64,000 bases of DNA from Closterium sp. Naga37s-1 (GCA_947471745.1 CANJKZ010000542.1:72001-136000); one strand, 5' to 3'; shown: positions 46,284-58,735, counted from the stretch's first letter. Program-made: numbers and translations. Notes: generated from the letters alone by a model not told the origin.

Positions 46284-49217
46284 TCACAGATCAGCATGGC
46301 CTGGATACCTAGGGAACGGAATAGCATCTCGGATGTTATCAATGCCTGTGGCAAAGAGAATCATTCTTTCAAAGCCCAGACCAAAGCCCGCATGGGGCAC
46401 TGTCCCGTACTTGCGCAGATCCAGGTACCACTCGTACAACTCCCGTGGCAAGTCCATCTCCTCCAACCTGGGAAACAAAATGGTTGAAATGTGATGTACG
46501 TGGAAGTCAGTGCCCCGTGGCTTGACTGAAAGTGTTGATGCGGCTTGGCCAAAAGCATGCACTGCTGAGAGAGTGATTTTGATTCGCCACCATCACCGAC
46601 GTGGCAAGACAGGAAGCAAGCACATACCTCTTGACCAAGACGTCATAGCGCTCCTCCCGTTGACTCCCTCCTATCAACTCCCCCACCTGCACAGACAAGC
46701 ACGTTGTCAAAAGGCATTGAATGGGTCACATCAGATTTCAAAAAAATCGAACTTATGTGTCCATGCATGCCAGGGTATTGCAGCAAGCCCACCGACCAGC
46801 TTCTCTCCCTAAAGTGAGCATGGCTTACCCCAGGCACCAGCACATCCATGGCTGCCACAGTCTTGCCATCATCATTGAGCCGCATGTAGAACGCCTTGAT
46901 CTCCTTGGGGTAGTTGTACACTATCACTGGCGTCTTGAAATGCGTCTCCGCGAGGTACCTGCCACACCATGCCATACCATACCATGCCCATGCAATGCCA
47001 ACATGTGCCATGGTAATACAAAACAATATGGAACTTAGAGTGACTGCCAACAACAACATTGCTGCAAATCAGCCTTAAGCTGTAGTACCCACCTCCCTCC
47101 TCCCCCTTATTCATGGCAAACCCCCTTTCTCCTTCTGTCTCACCTCTCATGCTCACTCGCAAGGTCGATGCCCCACTCCACCGCATTCTCAAACTTCTTC
47201 CCTTTCTTGATCGCCTCTTGCAGCAGCTCGATCGCCTCGGTGTACGTCACGCGGGCGAAGGGCGACGATGCCACGTGTGCGAGGCGGTCCAGAGCGGTCT
47301 TGTCAAACATCTTGGTCATGAACTGCATGTCATCGTGACAGTTGTCCAACAGCCATTGGCAGAGAAATCGCACATAGTCCTCCGCGCATTTCATGTCATC
47401 CTGCATGGAGTGGTTGGTTGGGACAGGACACACGCAGCACATACACATCAAACCATGAGAGACTGTGCTGAGTGGAAGGAAAACAAGCCAGGCCCAAAAC
47501 AAGCACATTTGACACCAGCAATGCAGACGTAGGATTACACCTGCTGCAAGTACAGACACCTCAGCAACATACCTCCAGGTCAGCAAAGGCAATCTCGGGC
47601 TCGACCATCCAGAACTCCGCCAGGTGGCGGGTTGTGTGGGAGTTCTCCGCACGGAAAGTCGGCCCGAACGTGTACACGCTGCTCAGCGCACACGCGTACG
47701 TCTCCACCTGCAGCTGCCCCGAAACCGTCAGGAACGCCTGCCGAGCAAAGAAGTCCGTTCCAAAGTCCACGGGCCCCTTGCCGTCCTCCCCTTTCCGCGG
47801 CAGCCCTGGCCGCATCTTCGCCCGTGCCTCTAAGGCAGCTAACGCCTCCTTGGCCTTCGTTAGCTCCGCCACGCCGGCTTTAATCTCCTCCTTGCTCGCC
47901 TTGGCTTCCTTGAGAGCCTTCACCGCGGCGCCCGCTGCTGTCACGGCGTCCTTGGCGGCCGCCACGTCAGCGTCCGTGGGAGGGGGGTTTTCCAAGAGGG
48001 CCTTTTCGCGGCGCTCGGTTTCGGCGATGAGGGTGGTAACGTGGAACATTTCGCCAGCCCCTTCGCAGTCGTTGGTGGTGACGATGGGCGTGTGCACGTA
48101 GAGGAAGCCGTGCTTCTGAAAGAAGCTGTGCGTCGCGAACGCCAGCGCGTTGCGGATCCGCGCCACCGCCGCGATCTGCGCGGGGAGAGCGGAGCGCGGG
48201 GACGGGACGGGTGGGAAACGCGGGGGAAGCGAGGACAGGGGGAGCGCGGGAAATGGATGGGAGGAGGGAGGGGCGAAGCGGCGTGAAGATGAGAGGGGGA
48301 GAGCGTGGCGAACGGGGGTTGCAGAAGGGTATCCGTTTCTTCTCCTCTCCGATAGCCCAGCTCGCCACGTCAGCATTGCGTCATACCGTGTTGGTGCGCG
48401 GTCGCAGGTGCATGACGGATCGCAGGTACTCGAGCGACAGCTTCGTCTTGGCGATGGGGTACACGCCAGCGTCGCACGGACCCACGTGGAGCACTTTGCT
48501 GACGTGGACCTCCACCAGCTGCTTCGTCCCCTCAGGCGTGCGCTTCAGCTCGCCCTCCACGCGCACGCACGTGCCCGTCGCCACCAGCTCCCCAATCGCC
48601 GCCACCTCAGCCTTCACGATCACCTGCGAAGGGACAGTGGTGGATCAGGACGAGACGGCTCGATGCCACGAAGAGATCCACGTCAGCATCACGACCTCGT
48701 GTGAGAGGGGGACGATCAATAGAAACCTGGAGCTTGAACACTCCATGCAAAACCCCCGTCGACCTGCGCGAGCACACGGCCGGATTAAACAGTTGCTGAA
48801 TTGGATCGCGCGAGCAACGGAGCACGTCAGCGATCACCCGATTTGGCGAATCACACAATATGCTAGCACGCGACGGTCACTGCTCGCTGATCGCCGGTCC
48901 TTGACGAACACACCGCGAGCGACGGTGTACGATGGTCTGCGACTGCGTGCGACACTGTGCGACGGTACCTGAAGGTTGGCGGGGCACGATCCGTCGTTGA
49001 GCTCTAGGAAGGCGAAAGTTCCCTTGCCCTGCTCTCGCCCAGTCTTCACCCATCCTCCCACCACTAACGTCTGCCCAACTAATGACAAGCCGCCATCTGG
49101 TGCACCGAGAACAGTTTTGATCACGACCCTTTTTGAGTATGGAGCGAGGATCGAGACAGCGGGAGCGGGCTGCGTGGATTCGCCATTATCGGCTGGAGAT
49201 GCTGAACCGTCCGCCAT
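46284..49217 (-). CDS. SYNC: Cytosolic asparaginyl-tRNA synthetase
   Basis: Class II aminoacyl-tRNA synthetase charging tRNA-Asn. Seven exons: 48969-49217, 48387-48623, 47573-48175, 47144-47400, 46829-46958, 46628-46686, 46284-46467; 572 residues, as in plants. The N-terminal OB-fold anticodon-binding domain shows [20 protein letters not shown] and [10 protein letters not shown]. The class II core has motif 1 region [15 protein letters not shown], motif 2 region [20 protein letters not shown], and motif 3 [15 protein letters not shown], ending [10 protein letters not shown]. Between motifs 1 and 2 lies the charged helical insertion typical of plant cytosolic AsnRS ([24 protein letters not shown]-like). 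Start context is ACCGTCCGCCATGG. A transposon sits 43 bp beyond the stop, probably within the 3' UTR. Confidence 0.96.
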
Positions 49218-49308
49218 GGCTGATTGAACTGTGACTGTATTAGTGAGAGCGACGAACCATCAAACGTGACAAACAAGTTGTACATTTTATGGTCTGACCC
49301 TATAACAA

Positions 49309-49390
49309 GCGTTCATGCCGGAGTGGTTAACGGGACAGACTCGAAATCTGTTGGGCTCTGCCCGCGCAGGTTCGAATCCTGCTGAACGCG
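49309..49390 (+). tRNA. tRNA-Ser (anticodon CGA)
   Basis: An 82-nt class II tRNA: perfect 7-bp acceptor stem (GCGTTCA with TGAACGC) plus discriminator G, anticodon loop CTCGAAA reading UCG, a long variable arm (GGGCTCTGCCC) typical of serine, and T loop GGTTCGAATCC. No intron. A TTTT at about 49411 can end Pol III transcription. It lies 91 bp upstream of the AsnRS start, on the opposite strand. Confidence 0.96.
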
Positions 49391-50006
49391 CTCTTTGTTC
49401 GTGCACTTTCGTTTTGTCAGTTTTTGTCTGTTGCAGTTCCCGTCGTCATGAAGCCGTGTGCAATTTGTTCGCGCGGTGCTGCTCTTCGCACTACAAGTCC
49501 TGTTCGCCTTCGGGAATGTTTCAGGCTCGAACCTGTTAGATTGCAGGATGCTATGTCTTCAATTCAACCTTTCCGTCTGGCATACTGTCCCGTGATACTG
49601 TATGATCAGATTCTGAAGCTTGTCAGGCATTGGGAATGTCGGCTGACACTGTCGCTGGAACTGGAGTTATTTGAGCAAGCCTATGAATGAGCGAATAGGA
49701 GAATGCTTGAGGCAGCTCTTGGATTCATGATTCCTTATTGCGACGCGACCAGTGCGTGTTGGCAGCTCGTCATGACCACAAACTACTGCTACTGTATTTC
49801 GTTAAAACAGTAGAGTAATACCTCCTCACGCATGCGAAGGACGAATTTTGTCAAAAGAGTCTGTGAGACGGCTCGTGGTTTTTTTTTAAGACGAGACAGT
49901 CGGTGTGGGCCATGTCGTAGAGTCATTTGCACCACTGAATGCTCTGAAATCGCTATGAGCTTCCCGTTAGTCTAGTCGCTGAAGCGTGCTGCGCCTTCCT
50001 CATGCC
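49391..50006. other. Intergenic, MHX promoter side
   Basis: No gene recognised. Contains the tRNA terminator T tract near 49411 and a T9 run near 49881. Confidence 0.5.
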
Positions 50007-53000
50007 ATGACGAGCGTCCCATCGTCCTCGTCTCCGCCTGGCTTCGATCTGTCGGCCACCGGTTATTCCTTCCGACCTCCCCTGACGAACGTCTGCACCG
50101 CTCTCGTATCGAATCTGTCTCCATCCTCGATATGGACGTGTTCAGTTTCAAGTCAATCGAGCGTCGTCGTCGTGGATTTGTGGCCGTCCGATCCAACCTA
50201 CCTGTCCAACGAGCCAGCTTGCAGCAGTTATCTCCTCATTCCTGCAGAGAACGCATGGGATGTGACTGTACGAACGGCGATTTACACGTTGGCGTTGGTG
50301 TACCTGTTCATAGGCCTCGCTACAATCACAGGCAAATACATGGAAGCTATGGAGAACATCGTTCAGCAGACCCGTAAAGTCAGACTCTGGTGCGTTTGGA
50401 AGAAAGAATTCAATTTTACTCTGAGTTCAACGAAAGGCTATGAGCAGAATATATTTTTCTAACGCGGAATCTGTTGATAGCACAAATTCTTCCACTGGAG
50501 AACGTCATGCTGCATGTAAAACAGTGAAACAGAAATTATGGAAGGTCGATATTTTTACAGAGGGGCTTTGACATTATCGTGTGCTCTCTTTTGTTTTCTT
50601 TTTCCTTGAACCCAATTTGTCATCAGGGACCCTGTGGTTGGTAGGTGGATGGAGTCGGAGCAGCGCATGTGGAATCCAGCCATCGCTGACATCACGCTGC
50701 TGGCGCTGGGCACGTGTGCGCCTCAGATCTCCCTCGCAGTCATTGACGCCGTCAGGCGGCTGGGCAAGACCGGCGGACAGGGTGAGCGTGGTTCCAGGTC
50801 GTATGGTGAGGTGTGAGTTACAGACTCACAGGAGAGAAAGCACAGATTTCAACGTCCATGCCTTCAAACGTGTAAAAACATCTTCTCTACTCTCATCTCT
50901 TGTCATCCAGACGGCTTCTGTTGCCTAGTTTTGTGCATCTATTCCCTGTACTTTCATGTGTGTAGCATTTTTTCCACAATTTGTGCTTTCTTGCGACTCA
51001 TTTGCGTGTACTCCTCTTTTTCCCTCCCCCGTGTGCACCCAGACCTGGGAGCAGGCACCATCATAGGCGGCGCAGCCTTCAACATTTTCCCCATCCTGGC
51101 TGTGTGTGTGCTCGTGCCTCCTGCTGGCACTGTCAAGCGCATTTCAGACGTGGGGCTCTTTCTTGTCGAGTTCCTCTGGTCGCTCTGGGCCTACGTGTGG
51201 CTCTACATCGTGCTACAGGTGAGCCCAGGAGGCTGTGTCTCAGGGATGGCTGTGTTGTTGTGCCACACCCACCATGTGTTTCCATGTCAAGATGCATGGC
51301 AATGGCAATCAGATTTCGCTGTCGTGTGAGCCACCTTCAAGCTCTCCAAGCATTGAGGCTGATCCTGCTTATAATTCTCTTTCACGTCTCTTGTTGTTTC
51401 CACCTGGTGTTCCTCCTGTCCAGGTGTGGACGCCAGGCGAGGTGACGATAGCAGAGGCGGTGATGACAGTGCTGCAGCTGCCGCTGCTCATGCTGCACGC
51501 ATACGCCCAGGAGCAACGCTGGCCCTTCATAGCCCTGCCGCTCTCACCACCCACCAGCCAACCTCCCACTGCTTCCTCCGAAGCCGTTGCTGCGACAGCA
51601 GGAGCTGCTAGCTCAGCAATGCAGGAGGGTGTTGAAAGCGCAACTGTACGAAGTGCTTCCTTTACAGATAATGGTATGGCAGACAGGGTTGTTGCAGGCA
51701 GCGGTGCAGCAGTATCTGGCCTGCATGGAGATTTATCTCCAGGTGTTGCCTCTGGTCCTGCTATGGAGGGCCATGCAGCACTGGGCGATTTTTCCACTCC
51801 AAGCAGGAGCAGGAGGAGGCGGAGGAGCAGTGAACACGATCGCAGCAGCAGGCGCAGCAGTGGTGGTGGTGGTGGTGAAGGGGGCATGGGGAGAGGTAGT
51901 CGCAGGCAGAGCCTATCGTCTCAGGCGGAGGACAGAGAGTGGGACGATGCGGAGGAGGATGAAGAGGTGGGGAGGGGAAGGCGCAGCTCTGGGCAAGCGT
52001 TTCAGCAGGGGGATGTGGAGGTGCTCCCTCAGCCAGACAGCCATGCCCAACTCATTGCTTCTAGGCATTCACATGGGAGCGATGGCAGCAGCGGTGGGAC
52101 AAAGGGCGTGTCGTTTGGCATGCGGTGGAGGCAACAAATCGTGCTCTCCATGATGGTGTGTTGCCACGTGATGCCTGTTATGACATGTTGGCATGTGCTG
52201 ACATGATGCCATGTGCTGACATGATGGCATCTGCTGACATGATGGCATGTGCTGACATGATGGCAGGTGCTGACATGATGGCATGTGCTGACATGATGGC
52301 ATGTGCTGACATGATGGCATGTGCTGACATGATGGCATGTGCTGACATGCGGCATGTGCTGACATGATGGCATGTGCTGATGCGAGGGCATGTGGTGACA
52401 TGACTGCGTATGCTCACATGCGTGTATGTGATAGGTATTGTAATGGCATGTTGTTCATGTCCCTGATGTCTCCATGGGTATTTTTGCCATGGCCCCCACT
52501 TGCATAGCCATCATCAGCCCCCCTGTACAGCTTCAATAATGATAAGGTCACCACTGTACTAATTATTACCATGTTCTATTCTACTCTTGTTCCCCATTGC
52601 CTGCGATGCCCTCCACTCCTTCCGATCAATTTCCTGTCCCATCCTATCCCCCTCTCCCTCACCAGCTACACCCATCGGATTACAATGATCTCACAGCACA
52701 AGGCAGCATGCACCCCTCACATGAGCAACCAGCAGCCCGTAAAGCCCAGCCAGTGGCAGCGAGGGTGCGGCGGGTGGTGGTGCAGGCGGTGTGCTTCTTG
52801 TGGAAGGCGCTGTGTGCGGTGCTCATCCCCCCGCCTGACGCGCTGCACGGCTACCCCGCCTTCATCACCAGCATCCTCGTCATCACCCTCATCGCTGCCC
52901 TCGTTGTCGAGCTCGCCTCGCTCTTCGGCTGCGTCACAGGTGTGGTAGGAGTTATACATGAGGTTACACAGGAGTTATGAACATGAATTCATTCTGCGTG

Positions 53001-53667
53001 CCCACAAGACAAAGAGCTGCCGCCTGTCGCTCCTGAACCCATGTACATGTTTTTCCTCCCTCCACCCCCCCTGCCAGGGGTGAACTCGTTCGTGGTATCC
53101 ATAACGCTGCTGGCGACGGGCACATCCATCCCGGACCTCATAGCCAGTGTGGTGGCAGCAGACCACCTGCCCACTGCTGACTCCGCCATCGCCAACATCA
53201 ATGCCAGGTCAGCGCTCTCCCACTGCTGCTGCTTGTCATGCCAGTCTCAATGCTTAATGTGGTGATTCGAGTGTGGATTGCCACAGAGGTTAGCCAAGGC
53301 TTGTTATCTTCTGCTATTTGAACGCACCGCTTTACCTGAGCTTTCCTCTATGCCTGGCAGCAATTGCATTATTGTTTTCTCTGGAATGGGTATTCCATGG
53401 CTCATCACCACTCTCTACAATGAGTTTGTGTTGGGATCAGCAAACAATGTGAGCACGGCTGGCCTCGGTTTCTCCATCATTGTTTTTTTCTTAACAACTG
53501 CCGTGTGCATGGCGATCTTATTCCTTCGGAGAATCATGCTCGGAGGAGAGCTTGGAGGGCCCAGGCCTCTCGCTTGGCTCTCTTGCTTTGCCTTCATGCT
53601 GCTCTGGATTGTCTACATGCTGCTCTCTTCACTGAATGCATATGGAATAGTTGGAGATATGGTGTAG
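50007..53667 (+). CDS. MHX: Vacuolar magnesium/proton exchanger, MHX type (CaCA superfamily)
   Basis: Plant MHX exchanges protons for Mg2+ and Zn2+ across the vacuolar membrane. Seven exons: 50007-50389, 50627-50781, 51043-51218, 51424-52155, 52666-52939, 53078-53207, 53361-53667; 718 residues. The first alpha repeat reads ADITLLALGTCAPQISLAVID, with Gln where Na/Ca exchangers have Glu, a substitution normal for MHX. Then TIIGGAAFNIFPILAVCV and VEFLWSLWAYVWLYIVLQVW, both close to plant MHX. The cytosolic loop (exon 4) is long, Ser/Arg-rich and without Calx-beta domains. The second alpha repeat is ITLLATGTSIPDLIASVV with ADSAIANINASN, followed by RRIMLGGELGGPR and a final hydrophobic helix. 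Signal and membrane segments match the family. Intron 4 starts with an 18-bp minisatellite resembling the end of exon 4. Confidence 0.93.
52175..52400 (+). repeat. 18-bp minisatellite in MHX intron 4
   Basis: About twelve units of GACATGATGGCATGTGCT start some 20 bp after the donor of exon 4 (CCATGATG|gtgtgttgcc); the unit resembles that exon end and donor. Confidence 0.9.
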
Positions 53668-54880
53668 ATGATCTCACCCGACTGTCGATAAAAACCCTCG
53701 TTTTGAATATCTGAAGTTCACCACCATCGCTAGGACACTGTGACGGGTTCACGTCTGGCCTTTCATGGTAAAAAGGGGCATGTTTGTGTGATCCACGGGT
53801 GCAGCTTTGTTTTATAGTTACGGTAAGAGTATCTCGTAAGAACGAATACTAACATTTATTTGTGATAAGCACTGCATTTCATAAGGTATCTGTGCAGTAA
53901 ACAATTTGACTTGTTCCAAGGTGGATGCACTTATGTGGTTCTGAAACACGTAATCAGATTCACAATATTTATCCTTCAGCGTGTTTTACAGTAATGGATC
54001 GACTTCTGGTGAGTAGGTCATTCTGCATCTCTTCAAAATCTGTTCTGCGTTGGCTGGACGCAAGAGTCTGCACATAAAGGAAAGACTGCCCAGAACAGAT
54101 ACGACTTCGCGAAAAACTGGCGGAAATTTCACTGATGGCCAGCACAGGCAGAACTCTGGGCAGTCCATACTAATACGGAGACTTTTGTTGCATGGAACTT
54201 GGGACGAAAGACTCGAAAATATTCATGTTGCAGGGGAAACCTCTTTTGAAATCACCCCCTCAACACAAATCCTGAGTTGCTTGAAGCGGCCCAAATTACC
54301 TGACAGCAGCTGCTGGAGGTTGATCTCTTTCCTCACTTTCAGGCTGAAGCTAGGGTTTGGTGGTCCCTGAGACTGGTGCTCAGATCCATGCCAGCGCGTG
54401 TGGCCAAACGTTATCCTCCCGGCGGCGAAGGCGCGGGTTGCGGGAACCTCATTTTCGCAACTAGCGCTTCGGCCACTGCGGTCCCCACTTTCAGCGAATC
54501 ATGTGGCGTTTTCATCTGATTTTTTGCCTATTCGTTAGCCCAACGGTTCTGCCTCACCTTGGCGCCAACAGGCTTAGCTCTTTCATGTTTCACCACCAAC
54601 GCGCACTCCCTTTGGCCCCATTCGCTGCTCGGTTCTTACCCCACTCACCTCCCATTCAGCCCCAATCCGTGCCCCTCCGTTCACCCGTCAATTTCCCAAT
54701 TCACCATTTCCCAACCAATTCGCCTCGTTCTCGCCTCCTGATATTCTCCTAGTCTTCCTCATTTCGGCATTGCGTTCAAACGATACATTCAACCGTCAGT
54801 CCGTTCGATCGATGGGCCAACCGCTGCAACATCTCAACCGCCTTGGAGCAACGTTGCTGACCTTGCGCCGAGCTATGAAC
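53668..54880. other. Intergenic with a weak minus-strand gene candidate
   Basis: On the minus strand 53969-54169 is open from an acceptor-like site (ttag) to TAA: GLPRVLPVLAISEISASF, then RRTDFEEMQNDLLTRSRS. A second block with splice sites lies at 54300-54366 (NPSFSLKVRKEINLQQLLS). Phases do not join cleanly and I know no family, so I do not call a gene. Confidence 0.3.
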
Positions 54881-56095
54881 TAGTGGAGCCATGTCGCCGC
54901 CGAGCTGACTGCTTTGAGACGGCGAAAGCTCAGCCTATTTTCATTTGCAGCAACGCATTGTGTAAGTTTTCAAAATATCGTTGTGACGCGCATGTTTCCT
55001 GTTTTTGCATTGTTTTCTTTGCTTTCTGCGCGGCGACCATTATTCTGACAAATGTTTTCTACCCGCGCAGGAACCGAGTGTACAAGACGACTCGAGATCC
55101 TCGGCAGAACGCGAAGAGAGACTCAAGACGTGCAACGAGCAACTTCAACACGCCTCCAGTCAACGCTGCAACGACAAACACGCCAAGATCCGCGACGCGT
55201 CCCGCAGTCAACGTCGTCGGCGTGGAGTTAGCGCGCGTCAGCGTCGCGTGCGGCTTCGATCCGACAATTAATGATGAGTACCACCGGCTGGTCGCCGTCG
55301 ATCTCTCGTTGCTCGCATGCTCGCGATGCTCTGTAGCACACCCATTCCCCCCCGGTTCAGGTTTCAGGTGTAGGTGGTACAGGTGTTCCCCGGTTCAGGT
55401 GAGGTGAGAATCAGGTCAGACTTGGTACAGGTTCGGCCTTGGTACGGTTCAGACTCAGGTATTTCTTCCTTGGGTGTGCTACAGCAGGATCTGCTTTGCT
55501 CCTCCTGTTTTCGCCTTCATTGCCATCCCTTTCCATGCATGTGCTGCTTCCCTTCTTCCCTTCACTCATTTGTGTTCCGCTCGTCCTCCCCGTTGTTCCA
55601 GGAGGCGCTTTGTGTTGTACCCATCGCGGCTCTCCTCGTTCCGCTTCCTTCAACGCGGCGCCCTGCTTCCGCGAGTCAACACGTCAAGATCCGCGCGACA
55701 CTATCCTGCAGTCAACGCTTTCGGCTTGGAGTCAGCGCGCGAGGGCGCGTCGCCTTCGGCTTCGATCCGACAATGATGAGTACCACCGGCTCGCGATGCT
55801 CTGTAGCACACCCAAGCCCCCCCCCCGGTTCAGGTTCCAGGTGCAGGTGTAGCTGGTACAGGTACCCCCCGGTACAGGTTCGGCCTTGGTACGGTTCAGA
55901 CTCACCTGCGTGTCGTACATCAGCCTCTGCTTTGCGTCGTCGTCCCTTTCCATGCATGTGCTGCTTCCCTTCACTCATTTGTGCTCCGCTCTTCCTCCCC
56001 GTTGCTCCAGGAGGCGCTTCGCGTTGAACTCATCGCAGCTCTCCGCTTTCCGCTCGCTTCAACACTTCGACAACGCAGCGCGCTGCTTCCGCGGG

Positions 56096-56150
56096 TCAAC
56101 GATCTGCTTCCGCGGGTCAACGATCTGCTTCCGCGAGTCAACTTGCTACC
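56096..56150 (+). repeat. 21-bp repeat x3 nested in the array
   Basis: GCTTCCGCGGGTCAACGATC-type units, related to the 21-bp repeat at 56510-56675. Confidence 0.88.
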
Positions 56151-56509
56151 CGAAAAAAGATGAGTATTCCTGCTTTGATTTCGTCTTGTATTGTGAATGC
56201 GTTTTGTCCTCGCTCTAGCTGCCTGTTGCACACTCAATCCCCCCCTTTTATTTTAAGGTAAGACTATCAGGTGTCCCTTATTATTTTTATCCTTCCCTTG
56301 GTACGATAAGGTACAGGTCCCCTCCCCTTAACCCCTCTTGAGTGTGCTACAGCAGCATGCATGCATCTCCGTCCGTTTCGTCTCTGCTGCTTCCCTTCTT
56401 CTCTTCCGCATGCCTCTTCACTCATTTGTACTCTGCTCTTCCTCCCCGTTGCTCCAGGAGGTGCTTCGCGCTGCACTCATTGCTGCTCTCTGCTCGCTTC
56501 AACGCTGCC

Positions 56510-56675
56510 GCGAATCAACGCGCTGCATCCGCGAGTCAACGCACTGCATCCGCGAGTCAACGCGCTGCATCCGCGAGTCAACGCGCTGCATCCGCGAGTC
56601 AATGCGCTGCATCCGCGAGTCAACGCGCTGCATCCGCGAGTCAACGCGTTGCATCCGCGAGTCAACGCGCTGCTC
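56510..56675 (+). repeat. 21-bp repeat x8 nested in the array
   Basis: Eight near-identical units of CGCTGCATCCGCGAGTCAAC plus one base. The same word appears only one to three times in the sister blocks. Confidence 0.93.
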
Positions 56676-58209
56676 GTCAGGAAGATAAGTGTTTTCGTGC
56701 CCATGCCTGAGACCATTTTCGCGTTTGTCAGTCGCTTGCTTTGATTTCGCTCCATCGTTTTGCATGTGTCGCTGTAGCTGCCTGTAGCACACTCAAGCCC
56801 CCCCTTTTTTTAAAGGTACAGACTAAGGTCAGGTAAGGTAAGGTAAGGTAAGGTAAGGTACGTACAAAACTTATCCTTGGTAAGGTAAGGTACAGGTATC
56901 CCCCCCACCAACCCCCCTTGAGTGTGCTACAGCAGCTGTTCATCCTTCCCCTTGTGCTGCGCGAGTGCTCCTTGCTTGCATGCGCGTCCTCCGCACTCCC
57001 CCTCCTCTTCCGCGGACTCCCTTCTCATCACACATCCTTCCCCCTCTTCGCCTTTCCTGCCTCCCTATCCCGCAGCCTCGCGCCTGGCGTCAAGGAACAT
57101 GCCTTCGGCGGGCGTCGCGGGGAGGCGCACAAGGGGAGCTGCTGTGGGGACGCGCGTGGGAGGCAGCAGCGGGGCGACTTGGCTCTCCCTCAGCCACCAG
57201 CGCACAGCGACCAACAGATGAGTATCACTCCGCCAGCCCTTCCCGCTCGTTTCGCATGCCCCATAGCACACCCAAGCCCCCCATTTTGTTAAGGTTAAGA
57301 CTGTCAGGTACCCCCTCCCCTTGGTGCAAAACTTTTATTCCCCTGGCGTGGTAAGGTAAAGGTCCCCTCCCCTCCGCTCGGGTGTGCTTGAGCAGCCATG
57401 CTTGCCATGCTTTCGCACTCAATTCCCTCCCCTCCCCCCCCACCATTCCCCCCTCACCCCCGCTCCGCCCCTTGACCATCTCAGAGCCCTGCTGGCGTCA
57501 ACAAACGGCCGTCGCTTTGCCTGGCGAACGCTCGTCAAGGGGACGTGGGGCGCGGAGGCAGCAGCAGAGGTTCAGCGGGTCTCCTTGGACTCCCCACCAA
57601 GCATCCGCCACAGAGCGACCAACAGATAAGTACCGCTTCACCAGCCTCTCTCCCTCTGCCTTTGACCGTTTTCCCGCTTGTCTTTGTCGTTTTGCATGCT
57701 TGTCTCGTTTATTCTTTGCCTTCCTCATCGCTCTAGCTGCCTGTGGCACACCCAAGCCCCCCCCCTGGTATTTCAAGGTGTAGGTCATCAGGTGTCCCAG
57801 GTACAGGTACAAACCTTTATCCAGGTCCCTTGGTACGGTATGGTGAGATTCAGGTCCCCTCCCCCTTTCCTTGGGTGCTACAGCAGCCTAGGCCGTGCAG
57901 GCATGCTCCACTCGTTTGGATCTGCATCCGCACTCCCCACTCACTCACTCCCCCCCTCCAACCCCCATCCCTTCCCCCCCCCAGGGTGCCAGTGGGAGCA
58001 GAGGCGTGTGGGGAGGGGCGCAGCTGCTGCACTGCACCCATCAGTACCTTAACTCGACGCAGTTAAGTACCCAACTGGCCCTTCTCCTTGACCCTTCGTT
58101 TTTGCTGCCGTCCTTGCTCTTTGCACTGCTGCACTCGCTATTTTTCAGCACTTCTGTACTCACTCTTGTGAATGCTCTTCAAAGGTCAGCTACTAATCGT
58201 TTTCTCTGC

Positions 58210-58735
58210 ACCCCTTGGCAGGTTCATCCACTGTGGTGGTCACTGGTGCTGGTGGTTGGCGGTGGTGTTGGTGGTTGGTGTTGGTGCTGGTGTTGGTGGT
58301 GGTTGGTGGTGGCGGTGGCTGTGGTGGCTGGTGGTGGTTGGTGGTGGTTGGTGGTGGAGGGTGGTGGTTGGGGGGAGGCGTTGAGTCTGAATTCCAATAG
58401 CCGCACGTTTAAGGCATAATGGACGATCACCAGACCCTGCGGCCGGGGGTCTGGTGTGGCTCCCCTCTTGCCACGTCGGTGAGGGTTCAGGTCTTGGGGT
58501 CGCTCCTCAGCCCCACTCTGGAGTGGTGGTGGAGAGTGGTTGGAAGTGGTGGTGGAGAGTGGTTGGAAGTGGTGGTGGAGAGTGGTTGGAAGTGGTGGTG
58601 GAGAGTGGTTGGAACTGGTGGTGGAGGGTGGTTGTAAGTGGTGGTGGAGAGTGGTGGGGAGTGGTGGGGAGTGGTGGGGAGTGGTGGTGGAGAGTGGTGG
58701 GAAATGGTGATGGTGCTGCGGTTGGAGGGTGAGTC
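58210..58735 (+). repeat. GGT-rich tract and 24-bp minisatellite
   Basis: 58220-58380 is a GGTGGTTGGTGGTGG tract; 58520-58690 holds about six units of GTGGTTGGAAGTGGTGGTGG. The strand is G-rich and could form G-quadruplexes. Confidence 0.9.

Larger units (their letters stand above)
54900..58200 (+). repeat. Degenerate 400-490-bp tandem array with hairpin-ended segments
   Basis: Repeated blocks share GTTGCTCCAGGAGGCGCTTC, GTCAACGC-rich pieces, and a segment bounded by inverted CTGTAGCACACTCAAG and CTTGAGTGTGCTACAG. Hairpin-ended segments lie at 55331-55484, 55801-about 55920 (right arm lost), 56223-56352, 56782-56932, about 57262-57394 and 57741-57893. Their loops are rich in AGGTACAGGT or GGTAA words. 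Block contents drift strongly along the array. Coding potential is doubtful. Confidence 0.8.

Noticed and set aside
50627..50781. Loss of the ion-binding Glu in the first alpha repeat of the exchanger (GTCAPQ)
   Set aside because: Gln at this place is normal for plant MHX, so it is a family trait and not a defect.
53969..54366. Small minus-strand gene near MHX
   Set aside because: Two exon-like blocks exist, but their phases do not join and no family is recognised; left as a note only.
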